Origin: Plakobranchus ocellatus
Lineage: Eukaryota; Mollusca; Gastropoda; Plakobranchidae
Reading direction: 5' to 3'
NCBI GenBank assembly: GCA_019648995.1
Contig: BLXT01004610.1
Location: forward strand, 2,799,774 to 2,823,951
Length of the DNA stretch: 24,178 nucleotides
Part shown: positions 1 through 13,400 of the stretch, in pieces
Layout of the letters: each line of letters opens with the position of its first letter
How positions within the stretch are numbered: the first letter of the stretch is position 1
Program-made: the position numbers and the translations under genes
The notes under the pieces: generated by a model
Databases searched by the model: none
What the model was told of the DNA's origin: nothing
The model's input: the letters and a program-made list of their open reading frames with translations, nothing else

Positions 1-357
1 CCTACAGGGGATTGGTTGGTTGATGTAACATAAAGTAGGCCTACAGGGGATTGGTTGGTTGATGTAACATAAAGTAGGCCTGCAGGGAATTGGTTAGTTG
101 ATGTAACATAAAGTAGGCGTACAGGGTACTGATTGGTTTGATCAGCAAAGTAGACCTACAGGGTACTGATTAGTTTGATATAACAAAGTAGGCCTAAGGG
201 TACTGATTGGTTTGATGTAACAAAGTAGACTTAGGCGGGAAAGATTGGTTGATGTAAGATAAAGTGGGCCGACAGTGGATTGATTGGTTGATATAACATA
301 AAGTAGGTCTAGCAGGAATTGGTTTAACATAAAGTGGGCCTACAGGGGAAACTGGTA
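1..357. repeat. Tandem repeat, about 39-bp unit, nine to ten copies, cut by the window edge
   Basis: Units begin with CCTACAGGG and contain GATTGGTTGGTTGATGTAAC followed by ATAAAGTAGG. The first four start at 1, 40, 79 and 118, an exact 39-bp period. Later units drift in length and sequence and fade near 357. The array starts at or before base 1. Confidence 0.9.
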
Positions 358-3300
358 GGAATTTGGAAGAACAATTATGCTCAATTAAGAGATGCATATT
401 TTCATAAATAAACGTTGACATGTTGTTGAATTACAATCTACAGAGATATAACATTTTTAAAGACAAGTGAATAACATAATACAAACTTAAAAATGTTATC
501 AAGAGTTATAACAGGATAAGTGTGGCAATAGTAAAATCTCCAAAAGATGACGTTCCACAATTCTTGGTGACATTTCAGCAAAACAGGCAGTGCTTAAATC
601 TGTTGACTTTAAGAGGGAATGCTAAAGCAATATTTATAAATGAGTTAACTGATATTAAAAGTTCTGAAACAAGATTTTGATTTCGTTAATTTTCGAATGG
701 ATAACAATGTATTTAAAATATGGACGATGTTACTTCAATGTGGTTTAATTTAAAATACTTTACTGCTATCTGTTTGAGGTTAGTTCTGCTCTACAGCCTA
801 AAGGCTGGTCTATAAAGTAGTGGTGGAGAGAAAGTGAAATCTGGGTTACTGGAAAAAATAGGATGCTCCTGCTCAACATAAATTCAAACTTTCAGTCATG
901 AAAATTTGAGTCATGCACAAGAGTTTCTTTAAAGTGTTACCTCAATGAAAACCGGTAACTACCTGCATCATTACTACACAGTGTTTACACTCACCCTCCC
1001 TTTTCTTATAGACACAATACACTCCTAACAGGACTGAGGAGTGGAATTTCACAACATATATCCTTTTGTATTTCCTAAGTCACAGTGCTATTAGTCAACC
1101 GGGACAAACCGTCCGTAAGTCACTTTGGATACTTTGGCACTGGAGCCTTTTAAAGATTTGTACTGACTAGAGAATCCTGATTTAGTTGGAAAGAAGAGGG
1201 ACAATTTTTTTCCTTTCTCTCTAGTAAATTTTTTATCCTTAGCTTATGCATTATGCTCCTAACTTAAAATGTCCAAGAGCCAGGTTGTAAGCTTTTGGCC
1301 CAGAATGCCATAAATATAAACCATGGAGGACCAATCTTCTTTTCATGCTCAGGTAAGGCCTTTGGTAACGGTATCCAGGGCAAAATTTGAACTATTTTGC
1401 AAACCATGGTGCAATACCAGCCTAGATCAAATACTAATATATATTACAGTTTTTCGTCTTTTACAGTAATGTAACATTGACAGATGAAATCAAAACTTAA
1501 GTTACACAAAAATGCTTGTAAGGAACTTTATACAAAAAACTAGATATACCATATTGTAATCGTGACACCCATGTGTACATATCTGGATGATAAATGTTGA
1601 GCAATTTTAAAGTTCCAAGGTTTGTTTCGCTACTGTTGTTCTACATAAATGTTTATTTCCACTTTGATCTTTAAAATTTGAATATCATTTCAAACAAATC
1701 TTTGATAAATTGCTCCTTAAATAAAGAGAGGAAGCACTGCTCCTTATATCAAGAAAATTGAAAAAAATAATAGTAAAAAAAAAAGATCTTTTTATCTGTT
1801 GCTAAAAAAAATTTAAAGAAAAGATTGGATTGTATCAAAAGTCTGTGTGAGTATATGAAAAGCTTTAAAAGAAAAAATACAATTCTTAAAAAAACACTGC
1901 ATCAATGGTAAACTGAATGTGAAGAAAGTATAAAAACACATTTAAATATGTCAGCATTTTTACAGGTTATAAAAATCAGCAGTTTTCTTTCCTGCTGCAA
2001 TTTGAGTAAAAAATTACTTCCAAACATAACCTTAATATAAATGTACTTAGCAAAGAATTGACATACGTTTTCTTTCCTCTTGTGTGACTGCATTGTCATT
2101 GGCAGTAAAGAACACTTCAGATAAACATATAATAGGATCATATTGATCTGAGGTGAGAAACATTTTTGGAGAGAAATTTATTTTTTTAAAAAAGGCTTTT
2201 AACAATCAAACTGTACTATAATGTGTGTACAATCATAATACGAATAGCAACAAACTTCGTTTATTAAAAATGTTTAACAATGGCTACTTTCTTGCTAAGA
2301 CCTATATATAGCCAGCATACAGGCAATATGGCTATTACACCTCAACTCAAAATCACTGGTATACTGCCGGTATATATGAGTGCGTATGTGTATGCTAGTG
2401 TGTATTAATGTTATCATTTTCCATATCACTTTATCTTCACAAACTCATTTTTATCATACAGGCAAACCATCTTTCTTTTAGAAAATGTAACTGTTACTGA
2501 CTTATCTGTAACAGAAAATACATCACATGAAATGCAAAGCAACACCTTACATTTTCCTTGCATTTCTTTCGGGGAACCTAAGTTCAGGTAGTAAAATGCT
2601 CAGCACAGCAAAAGGTGAAAGGGATTAAAAAAAAAAAAAAAAAAGAAAACATTGCTCACATAAGAAAGAACAGTATTAAACTGGGCAACTTAAGAAATGA
2701 CATGACCATGTTGTGACTAACCAAACACATGCATACAGGTATAATCTTCCGCCAGGAAGGTTATTGAAGAAAGATATTTTCAACAACTGATGAGTACATT
2801 TATGTCAGCTATGAAATCACAATAAACCAATAAACTGTCATAAAGAAAAGATCAAGAAGATGGTGCAACAAGAGTTCTGGTCATCCTGTCACTTGTCTCT
2901 GACAACTTATCATATTGTAAACTTCTGATACCTACGCACAACGGTCTCTTGAGTCTTTATGAATTATAACTGGGAATGAAAGGCACAAGTTCTGAAGAAG
3001 AAATTGACGGCAAGACACACATCAGACAGTTTAGGTGCTTGACTCCACATATCGCAGAGTTTGGAGTTGACAACCAAGGCAAAAATATGTGGTAATTTGA
3101 GAAAACCAGTCAGTACTCGCTGGCATTACTTTTGTGCAAGGCTCGTGTAAAATCAATATATGGGGTTTTAATTCAATCAGATACCAACGCAATTCAAACT
3201 TTATAATGTGGGAGGGTAAACAAAAAAGCTCAACATGCATACATGGCAAATATCTTTGGGAAGGGCTCTTGGAAATACAAACAGAGAGACAAATAAAGCC

Positions 3301-3512
3301 AAAGCTATCACTAGGCCAGGGCTGGAATTTAATCCACAATACTTTCCATGCTTTGTCGCAGCCTAAATCTTGTTGTCAACTAATGAACCATCACAAAAAA
3401 AATTCTCTTGGATCTGAAGACCGAGGGCGTTCTTCTTGCCTCGGAATCAACAGTTGTCTTGCACTCTTGCAGCTCTTTTTGTACTACCAGAAATCCATTA
3501 TTAGCGAAGAAA
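358..3512. other. AT-rich stretch without a gene
   Basis: No exon with convincing splice sites or protein pattern on either strand. Open frames are short and low in complexity. There are homopolymer runs, for example poly-A at about 2627-2644. The part from about 2900 to 3500 is slightly less AT-rich, but I recognise nothing in it. Confidence 0.6.
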
Positions 3513-3549
3513 TGTGTGGGCGCACAGGAAAACCCTTCGGATGTCACAA
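3513..3549 (+). repeat. 37-bp repeat, copy A of an inverted pair
   Basis: Matches the reverse complement of 4895-4931 at 34 of 37 positions. The shared core includes AGGAAAACCCTTCGGATGTC. In one frame it reads CVGAQENPSDV. See copy B. Confidence 0.7.
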
Positions 3550-4894
3550 ATGCTTGTTTTGAGCTAGAGCCATTTAAAGTCGATTACTTCAATCAGGGCC
3601 GAAATCGATATTTTGGTTACAAATAAATCTCCATTTATTCATCTTCATATTCCACCAAGTTTTATTAATTTCTATAACCTATTTAATTATACATTTTTGT
3701 AAGGCATCTTGATCGATTTGTGGCAACGAAAGCCAAAAAACGCAGGCCAATTTCCAAAACTTAACACCTGTTTCATATCACCATTGCTAGATCTACATTA
3801 CAGCAAATGTATAAGTATTATACACCAAACTAAATGGCAGTTTCTTCACCGTTAGATTCGTATGAATAAAAATTAACCTGGTTGAGTGCACAGCAGTTTT
3901 ATTGAGATAACCTTATAGATCTGCTGAATCAAAAAACGCCGCAATCCGATAATCGGTTAAGCAAACATTTTACGTTTCTTGTCTCATAAAGATCTTCAAA
4001 ACATTGATATTTTTATATATATAATCGAGTGTTTACATTGAAAGCATTAATTTTAAGTTTATTGCAATTAAAAATAATGTTTACAACGGTCAGTCCTTCA
4101 CCTTTCGATCAAAATTGACCAACCCACATTTGCAGCCTCAATGAATGACTTGAAAATAGCAAAATTCAAAAACCTACACCTAGCCGATTCATAGGCCTAT
4201 GATGATGTCAATTTTATTTCATGAAAAACATGACGCAGATGATGAACAAAGCAAAAGTAATGAATAATTCACTCTGTCTTGATTTGATATATATCTACAG
4301 ACAACGATTGCCAGTGCGTCCTGTTTTCTTTCCTTCTCTCTCCTTCTCTAACTCTCTCTGGCCTAGGTCTAGATCTTGTTTATCTCTGTTGTCATTTGTT
4401 ATTAATGTTTGGAAGCTAGATCTAACTTAAAATCGTAGTTTTGACAGTCTACAAGTTATTAAATTTATAGATCTACTTTAGATCTAGAGATCGAAGTTAA
4501 ATGTGATAGACTTATTATAGAACTGGACAATGTCGTTGTCGAGGTGTAACACTCAGCGATGAGAATGACATAAGATGGGCCCAAAATGTTAAATTTCTTA
4601 GTTAAATGTTCATTTTCACCAAAACATATTTGTTATGATTCTCATATGTGGGTTAGAATGAACAATGATGAGGTGTATGTGTACAATGTGACTGTAAAAC
4701 CAATTTGATCATCTATTCTAATTCTATCAGCTGAAAACTACAAAAAACATACATACAAAACTTTAGAAGCCATTTTCTCAAAACTATGTTTCCTCAACTG
4801 GGCGACTTTACAACATCATAATTTTTAACTAAATAAGATAGAGCCTTCAAATAAAGAGCAAAATGCGCAGGAATGTTTCTCAATTTTTTTAAAC
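3550..4894. other. AT-rich stretch without a gene
   Basis: Nothing coding is supported. A TC-rich tract (about 4328-4362) and scattered TAGATCT motifs (about 4366-4495) are the only structure seen. Confidence 0.6.
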
Positions 4895-4931
4895 TTGCGA
4901 CATCCGAAGGGTTTTCCTCTGCACCCACACA
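4895..4931 (-). repeat. 37-bp repeat, copy B of an inverted pair
   Basis: Reverse complement of copy A with three differences. Read on the minus strand it gives CVGAEENPSDV, directly after a hydrophobic run (LSLLLAVSLLLLWSI), in an open frame from 5027 to 4794. This resembles a signal peptide and cleavage region, but no splice partner or family is recognisable. A small secreted-protein exon or a repeat fragment are both possible. Confidence 0.6.
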
Positions 4932-5682
4932 AATACTCCACAGCAGCAGCAAAGACACAGCTAACAATAAAGATAATGGTCTGTCCCCAAATACAACTGA
5001 AATTAAACCCCCCAAAGATGCATACAAAAAAAGGCAACAAATTTGTCAAAAAATGCAAGAAAATATTTTTTAAAATACAATTAAAAAAAGCAGCATTGGT
5101 GAAAAGGATGTAAACACTTATCTTTCAACATTGAAATAATAACATAGATATAACACAATGAGATGAGGGGGAACGAAACTGTTTATATACAAAAATGCAT
5201 CAAGATTTTCTTTACCTCCAGTTTTTTTGTACTAGGGAGAAATGTAAGGTTATGTGAACTAGTTGCTGCATAACCAGTTCTACAAACGAGGGGGTGGAAT
5301 CACAACAACATGATTCAGAAGAAAGAAAGAGAAAGACAAGGAGAGTGAAACAGAGACAAAGAGAGATATCTCGTATGAGATAAAATGAGATGTTGAGGTA
5401 CTCTTTTATCCATCAATATTTGTGCTAGGCAAATGATCAAACAAAGAGGGAAAAAAAACAACACACACATATACATCCAATTCAAAAACTTGAAAGTTCT
5501 TTCAATGGCTAATGGTTCTTCCTTTTTGATTTTTTAAAAATATATACTACTTTAATTTTTTAAAATAATGCCCCTGCTATCAACTGCATATTATTTTGAT
5601 GCACCTACCTGCCAATTTTCATGGTTCTAAATTGTAAGGTTTTTTAGATTACCTTTGTTTGTTTTTTGGGCTAGCTCAATTA
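4932..5682. other. AT-rich stretch without a gene
   Basis: Low-complexity DNA with an AG-rich tract at about 5318-5370 (GAGAAAG and GAGACAAAGAGAGA motifs). No supported gene. Confidence 0.55.
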
Positions 5683-6690
5683 TTAATAGATGGAACCATT
5701 CTTCTCAGCATCAGCCAGGTTCAGGAAGGTGTAAATGTCCTTTTGTTGCTCATTTCTCAAGCTCTATAGTATTTGTTCTGGCGTAGTTCCAAAACACTCT
5801 AAAGTCAAATGGGAAATCTCCAGCCATCTTCACAGCCTCAGGATCATGAGAATCTTTGTAGCTCTAAGTTTCTGCAGGCAGAAGGCATTTCATTTCAGGC
5901 AAGGCTTCAATCTGGCCATCTGGCAATTGCTTGGTAGACAGAATGCCTGGTTGTCCACAAGGCCCACGGTGAATTTACTGCAAAAATTGTTTTGTTGCTA
6001 ATTCAGCGATGAAAAAAATGACATCAAATGTTTTGGCCTTTGCCATAGCCACCTTTTTTTTTCTTCTCAGATTATATTTGGAGGGAGTCTTTTTTTGTAG
6101 GCAAGAAAATTGGGGGAAGCACAAGAATTCTGGCATTTGCAACCACAATTTCCTGGAGGAACTAGAGGCAAAGATGCTCCCATGGCCATAAAAATGAAGC
6201 AAATTATGAATGTATTTTTATTAGAAGAATCAAATATTCAGTTGAGGTTGGCAATATTTGTATCTGGCAAAGGTGCTGGGCATTATCATTACTGATGCCA
6301 CATCAATTCCTTCCAGCTATCATCTTCTGCCAATGGATAGAGGCTGTTTCTTTGCTCTAACTAAGCAGAAACTACTGAAAGGCCTGCAGTGAATACTTAG
6401 CCTCAAGGAAAACCCCAGTGATGAGCAAAGCAAGTTCTGCTCTTCTTTTCATGCAAGCCTGAGACAAGAGGGCATGACTCAAAGCAATGCAAAAGCTTGT
6501 TTCGACTTTGTCCCAGACAAATGAGGACGAGCTCTGACACTGTCTTCCTTCACAACAAACCAGGCAGGCAGCTGTGGATCAGGACTGAGGTATCCCCAGG
6601 TCAACAGCAGCCATCAACGGTGGCCCAGTGCAAAAGCTCCAAAATGCTCACTTGATCAAGAGGAAACAGAATTTCTGGCATCTAGTTCTT
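5683..6690 (-). pseudogene. Decayed protein-coding remnant, family not recognised
   Basis: This kilobase is clearly less AT-rich than its flanks. On the minus strand it gives protein-like pieces in several frames, broken by stops and frameshifts. Near 5840-5787 one frame reads AVKMAGDFPFDFRVFWN. A shifted frame reads QQKDIYTFLNLADAEKNG and ends in TAA at 5685-5683, which could be the original C-terminus. Upstream, near 6580-6490, another frame reads PAWFVVKEDSVRARPHLSG. There are no evident intron signals inside, so a processed retrocopy or an old element is possible. I could not assign a family. Confidence 0.35.
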
Positions 6691-6716
6691 CTCCACAGGG
6701 ACAAAACAGCACACTT

Positions 6717-7173
6717 GACTAAGGCTAGTGGTCAGTGTGCTCTGAGTTTATTGCCAGCTTACTGAGTGACTTCTCTTTATGAAGCTGACAAAAAAAACCC
6801 CATATAAATGCTTTCAATGAGGCACAGAATTAGCATGTGATCTATAAACATCTGCTCAGCCTTACAAATCTCATACAACAGAGTTTTAGAGTGTATCAAA
6901 GATTTCAAATGTAGCATATGACTCACTAAATGCAAAAAATAAGGAAACCCAACATCCTTAGAACATAAGATGTTGTGCATCATCATCATGAAATATATTC
7001 CACCCCTGGTGGGTTTTTTTTTTTCCTTAATTAATCTAACAGTAAAGTATCTTTCTTTTCCCCTTAATCACATGTAAAAACAAAAATGTCCATGCTGTGA
7101 ACATCTCCCTGGGCTTCAATCAGGTTAGCAGCCCCACACGTCCCTTAGAGATGAAACAACGCACCTGGTGCTC
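6717..7173 (-). other. 3' UTR of the main gene, with AATAAA at 6752-6747
   Basis: After the stop the minus strand has no further coding sequence of this gene. An AATAAA hexamer lies at 6752-6747, so cleavage near 6720-6735 is likely. A second AATAAA at 6222-6217 would give a longer UTR running through the decayed protein-like stretch. Confidence 0.5.
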
Positions 7174-7427
7174 TCACATTTCCTTACTTCTGTAGAGATT
7201 GATGTAGTACCGACTGTTATTGAGGAGAGCGGCTGTCCAGAGCTTCTCTGCCAGGCCATGGTACACGCTGCGCGGCATCGCCAATAAAGCCCTGAGCAGC
7301 CGCCGCACAGTAAGCCCATTCTCTAACATGTACTTGTCCAGGAATATTTGCCCTGGCAATGCTCCTGGTGTGCTCGGGAATGTGCTTTCAATTAATCCAA
7401 CATGGAAGGTTGACAGTCCCAGTTTAC
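7174..7427 (-). CDS. Coding exon 11: rest of the death domain, stop codon
   Basis: 254 coding nt, phase 1 in (completes Gly1107), ending in TGA at 7176-7174. The acceptor CATAACCAG ends at 7428. KLGLSTFHVGLIESTFP completes death-domain helices 2 and 3. GLTVRRLLRALLAMPR fits helices 5 and 6 ('atvexLlxaLxxigR'). The protein ends LYRSKEM. Confidence 0.92.
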
Positions 7428-10400
7428 CTGGTTATGGTGAAAATAAGCAAGGAAAATCCAAAAAAAAAAAATGAATTATTTAACACAAAGAAATATCTTT
7501 GATTCTCCATTACAAAATCAGTCAGTTTATGATAGTGATAGAAAACTGACTGTCTTGCATGCTACAAAGGTGCTTCTGTCCACTAAGAGCTTGAAGATTA
7601 ATGTCCCTGGTTAAACTATTTGGTTTAGAACAACTGCATGTACATATACACATTAAGGATGATTGCTTTCAAATCACCTAAAGTTTGTTGTTGTTTGGTT
7701 GTTGCTTTTTCTAAACCTATTAAACTTTTCATGGTGTTACAATTGTTGATAGAGGAGTACATTCAAGTTAGCCTACACAGAGGACTTGGCCATTGCAATG
7801 TCATAAATCTATATATTTTCTTTATGCTAGCTACACCAATTCAAATTTTTGTCCTTATTTTTTAAGAATAAATCTTTATGCTGATATTTTTTTCTTAAGA
7901 TTTCCAAAAACCTTTGAAAATGTTTGAGAATTGTTTTTTTATTATTATCAAGTAAACTATAAAAAAACTGTTATGTATGAAAAGAATTTTTTGCTATGAT
8001 ATAAAGAAAGACTAAGGTGAAACAATTGTTCAAATTTTCTGTGTTGTTCAAATAGGTTTGAGTGGTTGGTTGCATTCTTTTACTATATAAAAAGGACGAT
8101 ATAGACATAACTATCCTGGCAAACAATTTTGGGAAATATCTCTTGTAAAAATGAGGAACGCCAGATAAAAATGCAAAACTTGGAACTGGTACTACTGAAA
8201 GAACAAATAAAAAGCATCAATATAAATATTCCATTTTGCGAGAAAGAAAAAAAAAGTGACTCAAATCATAGAAGTGCAGCTTTAGGATGGGGAAGAGTGT
8301 AGTGGAAATGCATGGATAATTCATGGCAGGTTCTGACTAGATCTGTATGAAGCACTTGACCCACATTGTCCCTATCTCATTGCCTGGGTGTATGCATTCC
8401 AATATATTTACCTCAATATTTAGGAAATCAAATCTACATTAGTAGATTATGAAAGGAAAAACTGACCTCTCATCCATTTATATTTCTTAAAATTTTAATT
8501 GTGGGTTGCTGGTTTCAATGTTGACATCAAAATTTTGTTTATCTAGCTTTTCTTACTAAAATAATCGTTAGAAGTATCTTAGTCCCACAGAATGAGGAAG
8601 CATTCCTCTGTGTAAACTCTTTATTTTTTTCAAATTCACTGCTTTCATCTATTGGGAATTGGAAACATGAATTGGGAATTTTTCAGCGATTTTCTTTTGG
8701 TCATTTTGAAGAGACTTATCAAACCTGGCATGCTTGATTATTAATTGCCTTTAATTCCACTCCCACATGCCAGTACCACTTGCATGAGAGAAACCAAGGG
8801 CTGACACACAAGTCTTTTGGACACAGTGGAACCGATTCAAAAAAGAGACAGAAACCCTTTTTTTTTATTTCTCGCATTATGTTGACAGCTGAGCTCCCTA
8901 CTCACCTGCCAAAGTTTTCCAGTCCTCTTGAATGCTTAGATATTCACAAATCTTCTTCAGCTCCGTGTCCACAAACACGAGTTCTGCAACCAGAGTGTCC
9001 ATCATCTGCAGGTGAGCCTCCTCTTGCTCCCCCGTGTCAACATTGGCAGGCCTGGCTGTGGCACCCTTGGCACTAACAGCAGCTTTTTCTTCCTCCTCTT
9101 CTTCCTCAGTGACTAAGTGCTCAGGCAGAGGAACCTGAAAAACATAGGGAAAAGTGGACTCCTCTTGAATGCTGTGCTGAAGTAATTAGTCATGACCATG
9201 TGTTTGCCTAAAAAACCAGAATCAATCATGTTAAAAGCTTCTTCCAAGATATCCTTTAGAGAACAGACTTATGCCTGGGTAATTGCTCACATTTATTTAT
9301 ATGATAAGAGTAAAATGGGGGGGGGGGGAAACAAATAAAGTCAACGGACTAGAATTTACATACACATCATGTGTTGTTCTCTTAATGTGACTCCTTCTTA
9401 CGTCCTGGTTTCCACCAATTGAAGTTGACCTGAATTCTCAGTTGTCAATTCATCCCTTGATTTTAAGTATTGATTCTTAATTTTTGGGCGAGCTCCATTT
9501 GATCCTTATATTGCACAACTCAAAAAAATAGCAAAATGGTCAATTTTGGGGGGGCTTTGCTCTCTCACTTAGCTGTCCATAAGGCAACCCCATAAGGCCC
9601 CCAAAAAGATGGAAGTTTTTGTTTGATGGAAGGCGACACTAATTTAAAGTGGTAAGATCTGAAACCTTCAGGCCTTAAAATCTGATATTGTGTAAATAAG
9701 GTGTCCATATTGTACAAAATCCTTTGTGGGTGAAACAGAATCAGCTCCAGCCCACTCAGTTTCAATGCAATTAACATAGAAAGGGATTCTTTGGAAGTAA
9801 AAAATTTTTAAAAGTGCAACTCTTCACTCACGACTCAATCAGACGTGATTCAAATCACAATCATAAATTTTCCAGTACCTGAAAATTCCCTGTGTATCTG
9901 CCACGAGTAAAAGAAGGCATGAGGTTTCCAAATGGAGGGAGAGTCCTCAATGCTGGTGAATGCACAATTGACAGAGGTGGAGTTGTGACAGGAGATGGTT
10001 GAGACTGATGAGAATGGATTTCTACACAGCCTGGCATACAGCTTGCTGCAACTGTCTGCAAGTGCTCGTTCATCTCAGTGTCTTTACATAGCGGCCCGGC
10101 TCCACAGCTGCTTGCTCTGAGAGACACAAATAAAAGTGGAAGTTTGAAATGAAAGAAGTCATTCCTTGATGTGTGCGATTTAAATGTATCCAAAGTGAGT
10201 GATGACCAGGTGCACTGAGTAAGATAAAATGTCTGTGCACCCACCCGAACCATGTAGAGCCCAAAACAATACTTACTGCTGGAGTGTGCAACTATGAATA
10301 AAAAAAAACCCTTACCAATTATGCAATTTTATTTCAATGCCAATATCTATTGTCTTATTAATGCTGAAATTTGAAAAGTTGTTGCTTAAACAGGAAGATG

Positions 10401-13400
10401 AATAATTTTCATTTGGTATTAATTTAGCTTTGTATAAGTCTTCCTGTCACATCCTGAACTTTTTATAAAACTCCATGAAGATGCCAATGATGATTAGTTA
10501 CCGGACTATTTAACTGGCTCGTCTTTACAGATTTTAATTTTCGATTACTAGAGGTATAGAATCGTGACTTTCTCTGAAAATTTGAAGTCTAAAAAGATCT
10601 TTATGTGATTTTACACGATATTTTTTTAAAACTTGTGACCAATGCCTTTCTATTGATAAAGAGTGTGCATGAATAAAATGTTCACGAGAAAAGACTGATA
10701 AAGTACAGAAAGCTAGGGTGTGTTTAATCAAAGCCATCATCTCTTAACTCTTTGTCTCTGCTTTTAATCATCACATTTGGATATAATTTTTTTTTTTTTT
10801 TTTGTCGTGCCAAAGCGTAAGCATCTAAATATATATATTCCTTGAATTGGCTCAAAATGACAAATACATGCATGCAGAACACCCAAACTTAGCACCAAAA
10901 CATAGCATACATAACTGTTATGAATGTTTCTTTTTGCATTATAAGACCTCCTAGTTTGTTTAGCAAAGAACATTTTTCTAACTTTCTTTCACCTTTTTTT
11001 TTAACTATTAATATCAATAAAAATTAGCTGCTATGCACATAATCACATACAAGCAGAGGTGAGCCCCATCCTCACCGTTTCTTGAAAGCCTTGATTTGCC
11101 TTTCAGTTTGCAGAAAGCAAATGACATAGACAGAGGCTGTAGGTGGGTGCTGCAGTGGCTCGACTGGCTGATTTGGTAAACCATTACCGTGAGCCACTCG
11201 GACCACCTGAGCCACGAGCTGGGACAGCAGACTGAGATCTGTCCCTGTGGGCCAGTGCAGGCTCAGCTCAGCCAGGATGCTGTAGAAGCAGATCAAGGGA
11301 ACTTCCACTGCAAAACAATAAACACGGACTGAGCATCAGAACAGAACATTTCAACAACTACAGGGTATCTTGTCCTCAAGATGGGACTCTGCATGAGTGC
11401 TTGTGTTTGTAATGACATATTAAATATATCACAGAGTCACAAGACTAGGCCATAGTCCAGAGATTGTCCTAAACCCTGCCAGAATCTGCTACCATGTGGT
11501 GAGCAGCCAGAGAGATGGGAGGGGGCAGGAGAACTGCCACCTGGTAACATAACAATTTCACTCAGCATTCATCCTTTCCACTAGATAATACTTCGTACTC
11601 TCTCAAAAACTATTTGAAACAGGGCAAAGCAGGCAGTGTCCATATGCTGAACAATGCGACTATGATGGGGTAGAATTCATCCTCTTCAGAACAACCTAAT
11701 TTGATCTATTTTCTCTCAATTACCAAAAGTGTTAGGTTCTGATGCATAGCAGTCATCTTGCAAAAATAGCATGGAGTTAGCCTTCATAAAAAAACAATGT
11801 TCATCTAGGAGTACCCATGGTATCTCCTTTATTCCGGAAGGGTATTTGTTGCACAATGGTCAGGGAATCCTCTCTAAAATCTGCTGGGAACCCTTCTGTC
11901 GCAGGTTTGAGCCCTGCCACCAGCACCCTGGTTTAATGGAGGGCCTGAAAGCCTGAAATCACCTTACTGTGGACTGGCTATACACCAAAAACCAAACCTG
12001 TGTTCTGGGGTATTTGGCTTTTACTCAGCGAAGTAGTGGTTTATCATTTCATCTTTTCTAAACACGAGGAGTTTCAAGCAAAAGTATCCTCTAAAGGTAT
12101 ATCTGCAGAGTCAGCACTACAATATAATTATTATAAATTTGAACAAAATGACAAAATAATCTGATTTCACATTGCATTTAGATCTAAACTAAATTTAAAT
12201 CTTGCTAGATAAACACTATATCTAGATGTAGAAGCACACATGCTACTGGGGTAGATGTAGAAGAATTCACTGAGACTATAGCCCTAATTGTGACAAATTG
12301 CCCTCCTTGACTGGGCTTTTTCCAATGTAAATTGAAAAAAGCAGTCTGAAACTTGGTTTAAAAAAAGGAGAGGAAAAAAATCATTTTGCGGCAAGTCTGT
12401 CTCACCTGAAAACTGCATTATCCAGTACAGCTCAAAACCCTCTAGAGAATGTGGATCAAAAGGCAAGTCGTGTTTGAAGAAAGGAAACAGCACACTGAGA
12501 CCTTCGTCAAAGCCAGAGTCTCCCTCCTGCTGTTGCAGTGTTTGTTGAGCAGTCTTCACAGAAAAGGTCACCTTGAGATCCTCCAAGCACAGGAGTAGCC
12601 GCTCTGGGTTGCTGGCCACTACATTCAGGAGATGTAGAATCTCTGGTCTGGATGATTAAAGGAATTCTATTAGTCTCCAGAATGGGTTGTTCTTACTTGT
12701 CTTGCTGGCTTTAAGACTACATCGTCTCCAATATGTTGCATATTAGTCTCAGATTGCATGCTCTTGTTATATGCAAATTCAAAGTTTATTTCAAAGTGAG
12801 AAAAAATATATATGTGTAGCAGTCTCACAATGGCAATGAACATAATAGTACCATGGAAGAAGCTAAAAACAGTGATGTAAAGTAATATTACCTTGAGCCA
12901 TAACCATTTAAACAAAAGAATTTGCAAGAATAAATTGGTTATAAGTCGCATTTCATGTAATCTACAGGTCTGCATTATTTTTTTTTCCATTTTTTTATCA
13001 AGCGATTGTCAAAGAGTGAATTTTCCTAGCAGATCAAGGAAGATTCACTGTCCCTCATATAGTGCTGTGTTCAATTTACATTAGCCTGCAGCCCTGTAAA
13101 CTATAGACAGGGCAGGGAGAAATTTTAAATTATTATTGGTAAGGAAACAATAAGTCAAAACTGTTTTTTTTTTTTTTAAATGGGATAAAATATCTCAATG
13201 AATTTTCTCTGACCAATTTTTTATTGGCCAATACTTCAATTTAAAAGAACTCTTGACTTTAGGCAGGAGAGCATTCAGCAATGTTTTATTTTTCACTGAG
13301 GAAGCATTGTAATGCTACACATTCGGCTACAAAAGATACAGGTCTCGAAATAGACTTAGCTCCTCACAGATTAATACCCCACCACTGCAAAAATTATACA

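Noticed and set aside
1..357. CRISPR array
   Set aside because: Repeats are contiguous and lack unique spacers, and the window is eukaryotic.
3031..3626. Open frames of 72-142 codons on both strands as a possible gene
   Set aside because: No family pattern, no clear splice partners, and composition like the surrounding DNA. Only the 37-bp repeat is supported.
8780..9076. 98-codon plus-strand open frame
   Set aside because: Overlaps coding exon 10 antisense and is explained by it.
9317..9327. Poly-G run as a regulatory G-quadruplex
   Set aside because: A single G homopolymer without four spaced G tracts; more likely simple-sequence slippage.
9565..9777. 70-codon minus-strand open frame within an intron
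   Set aside because: The flanking exons join in phase without it, and no motif is recognisable.
11838..11925. Functional tRNA gene
   Set aside because: Box-like motifs are present, but a proper acceptor stem and anticodon arm are not; a SINE fits better.
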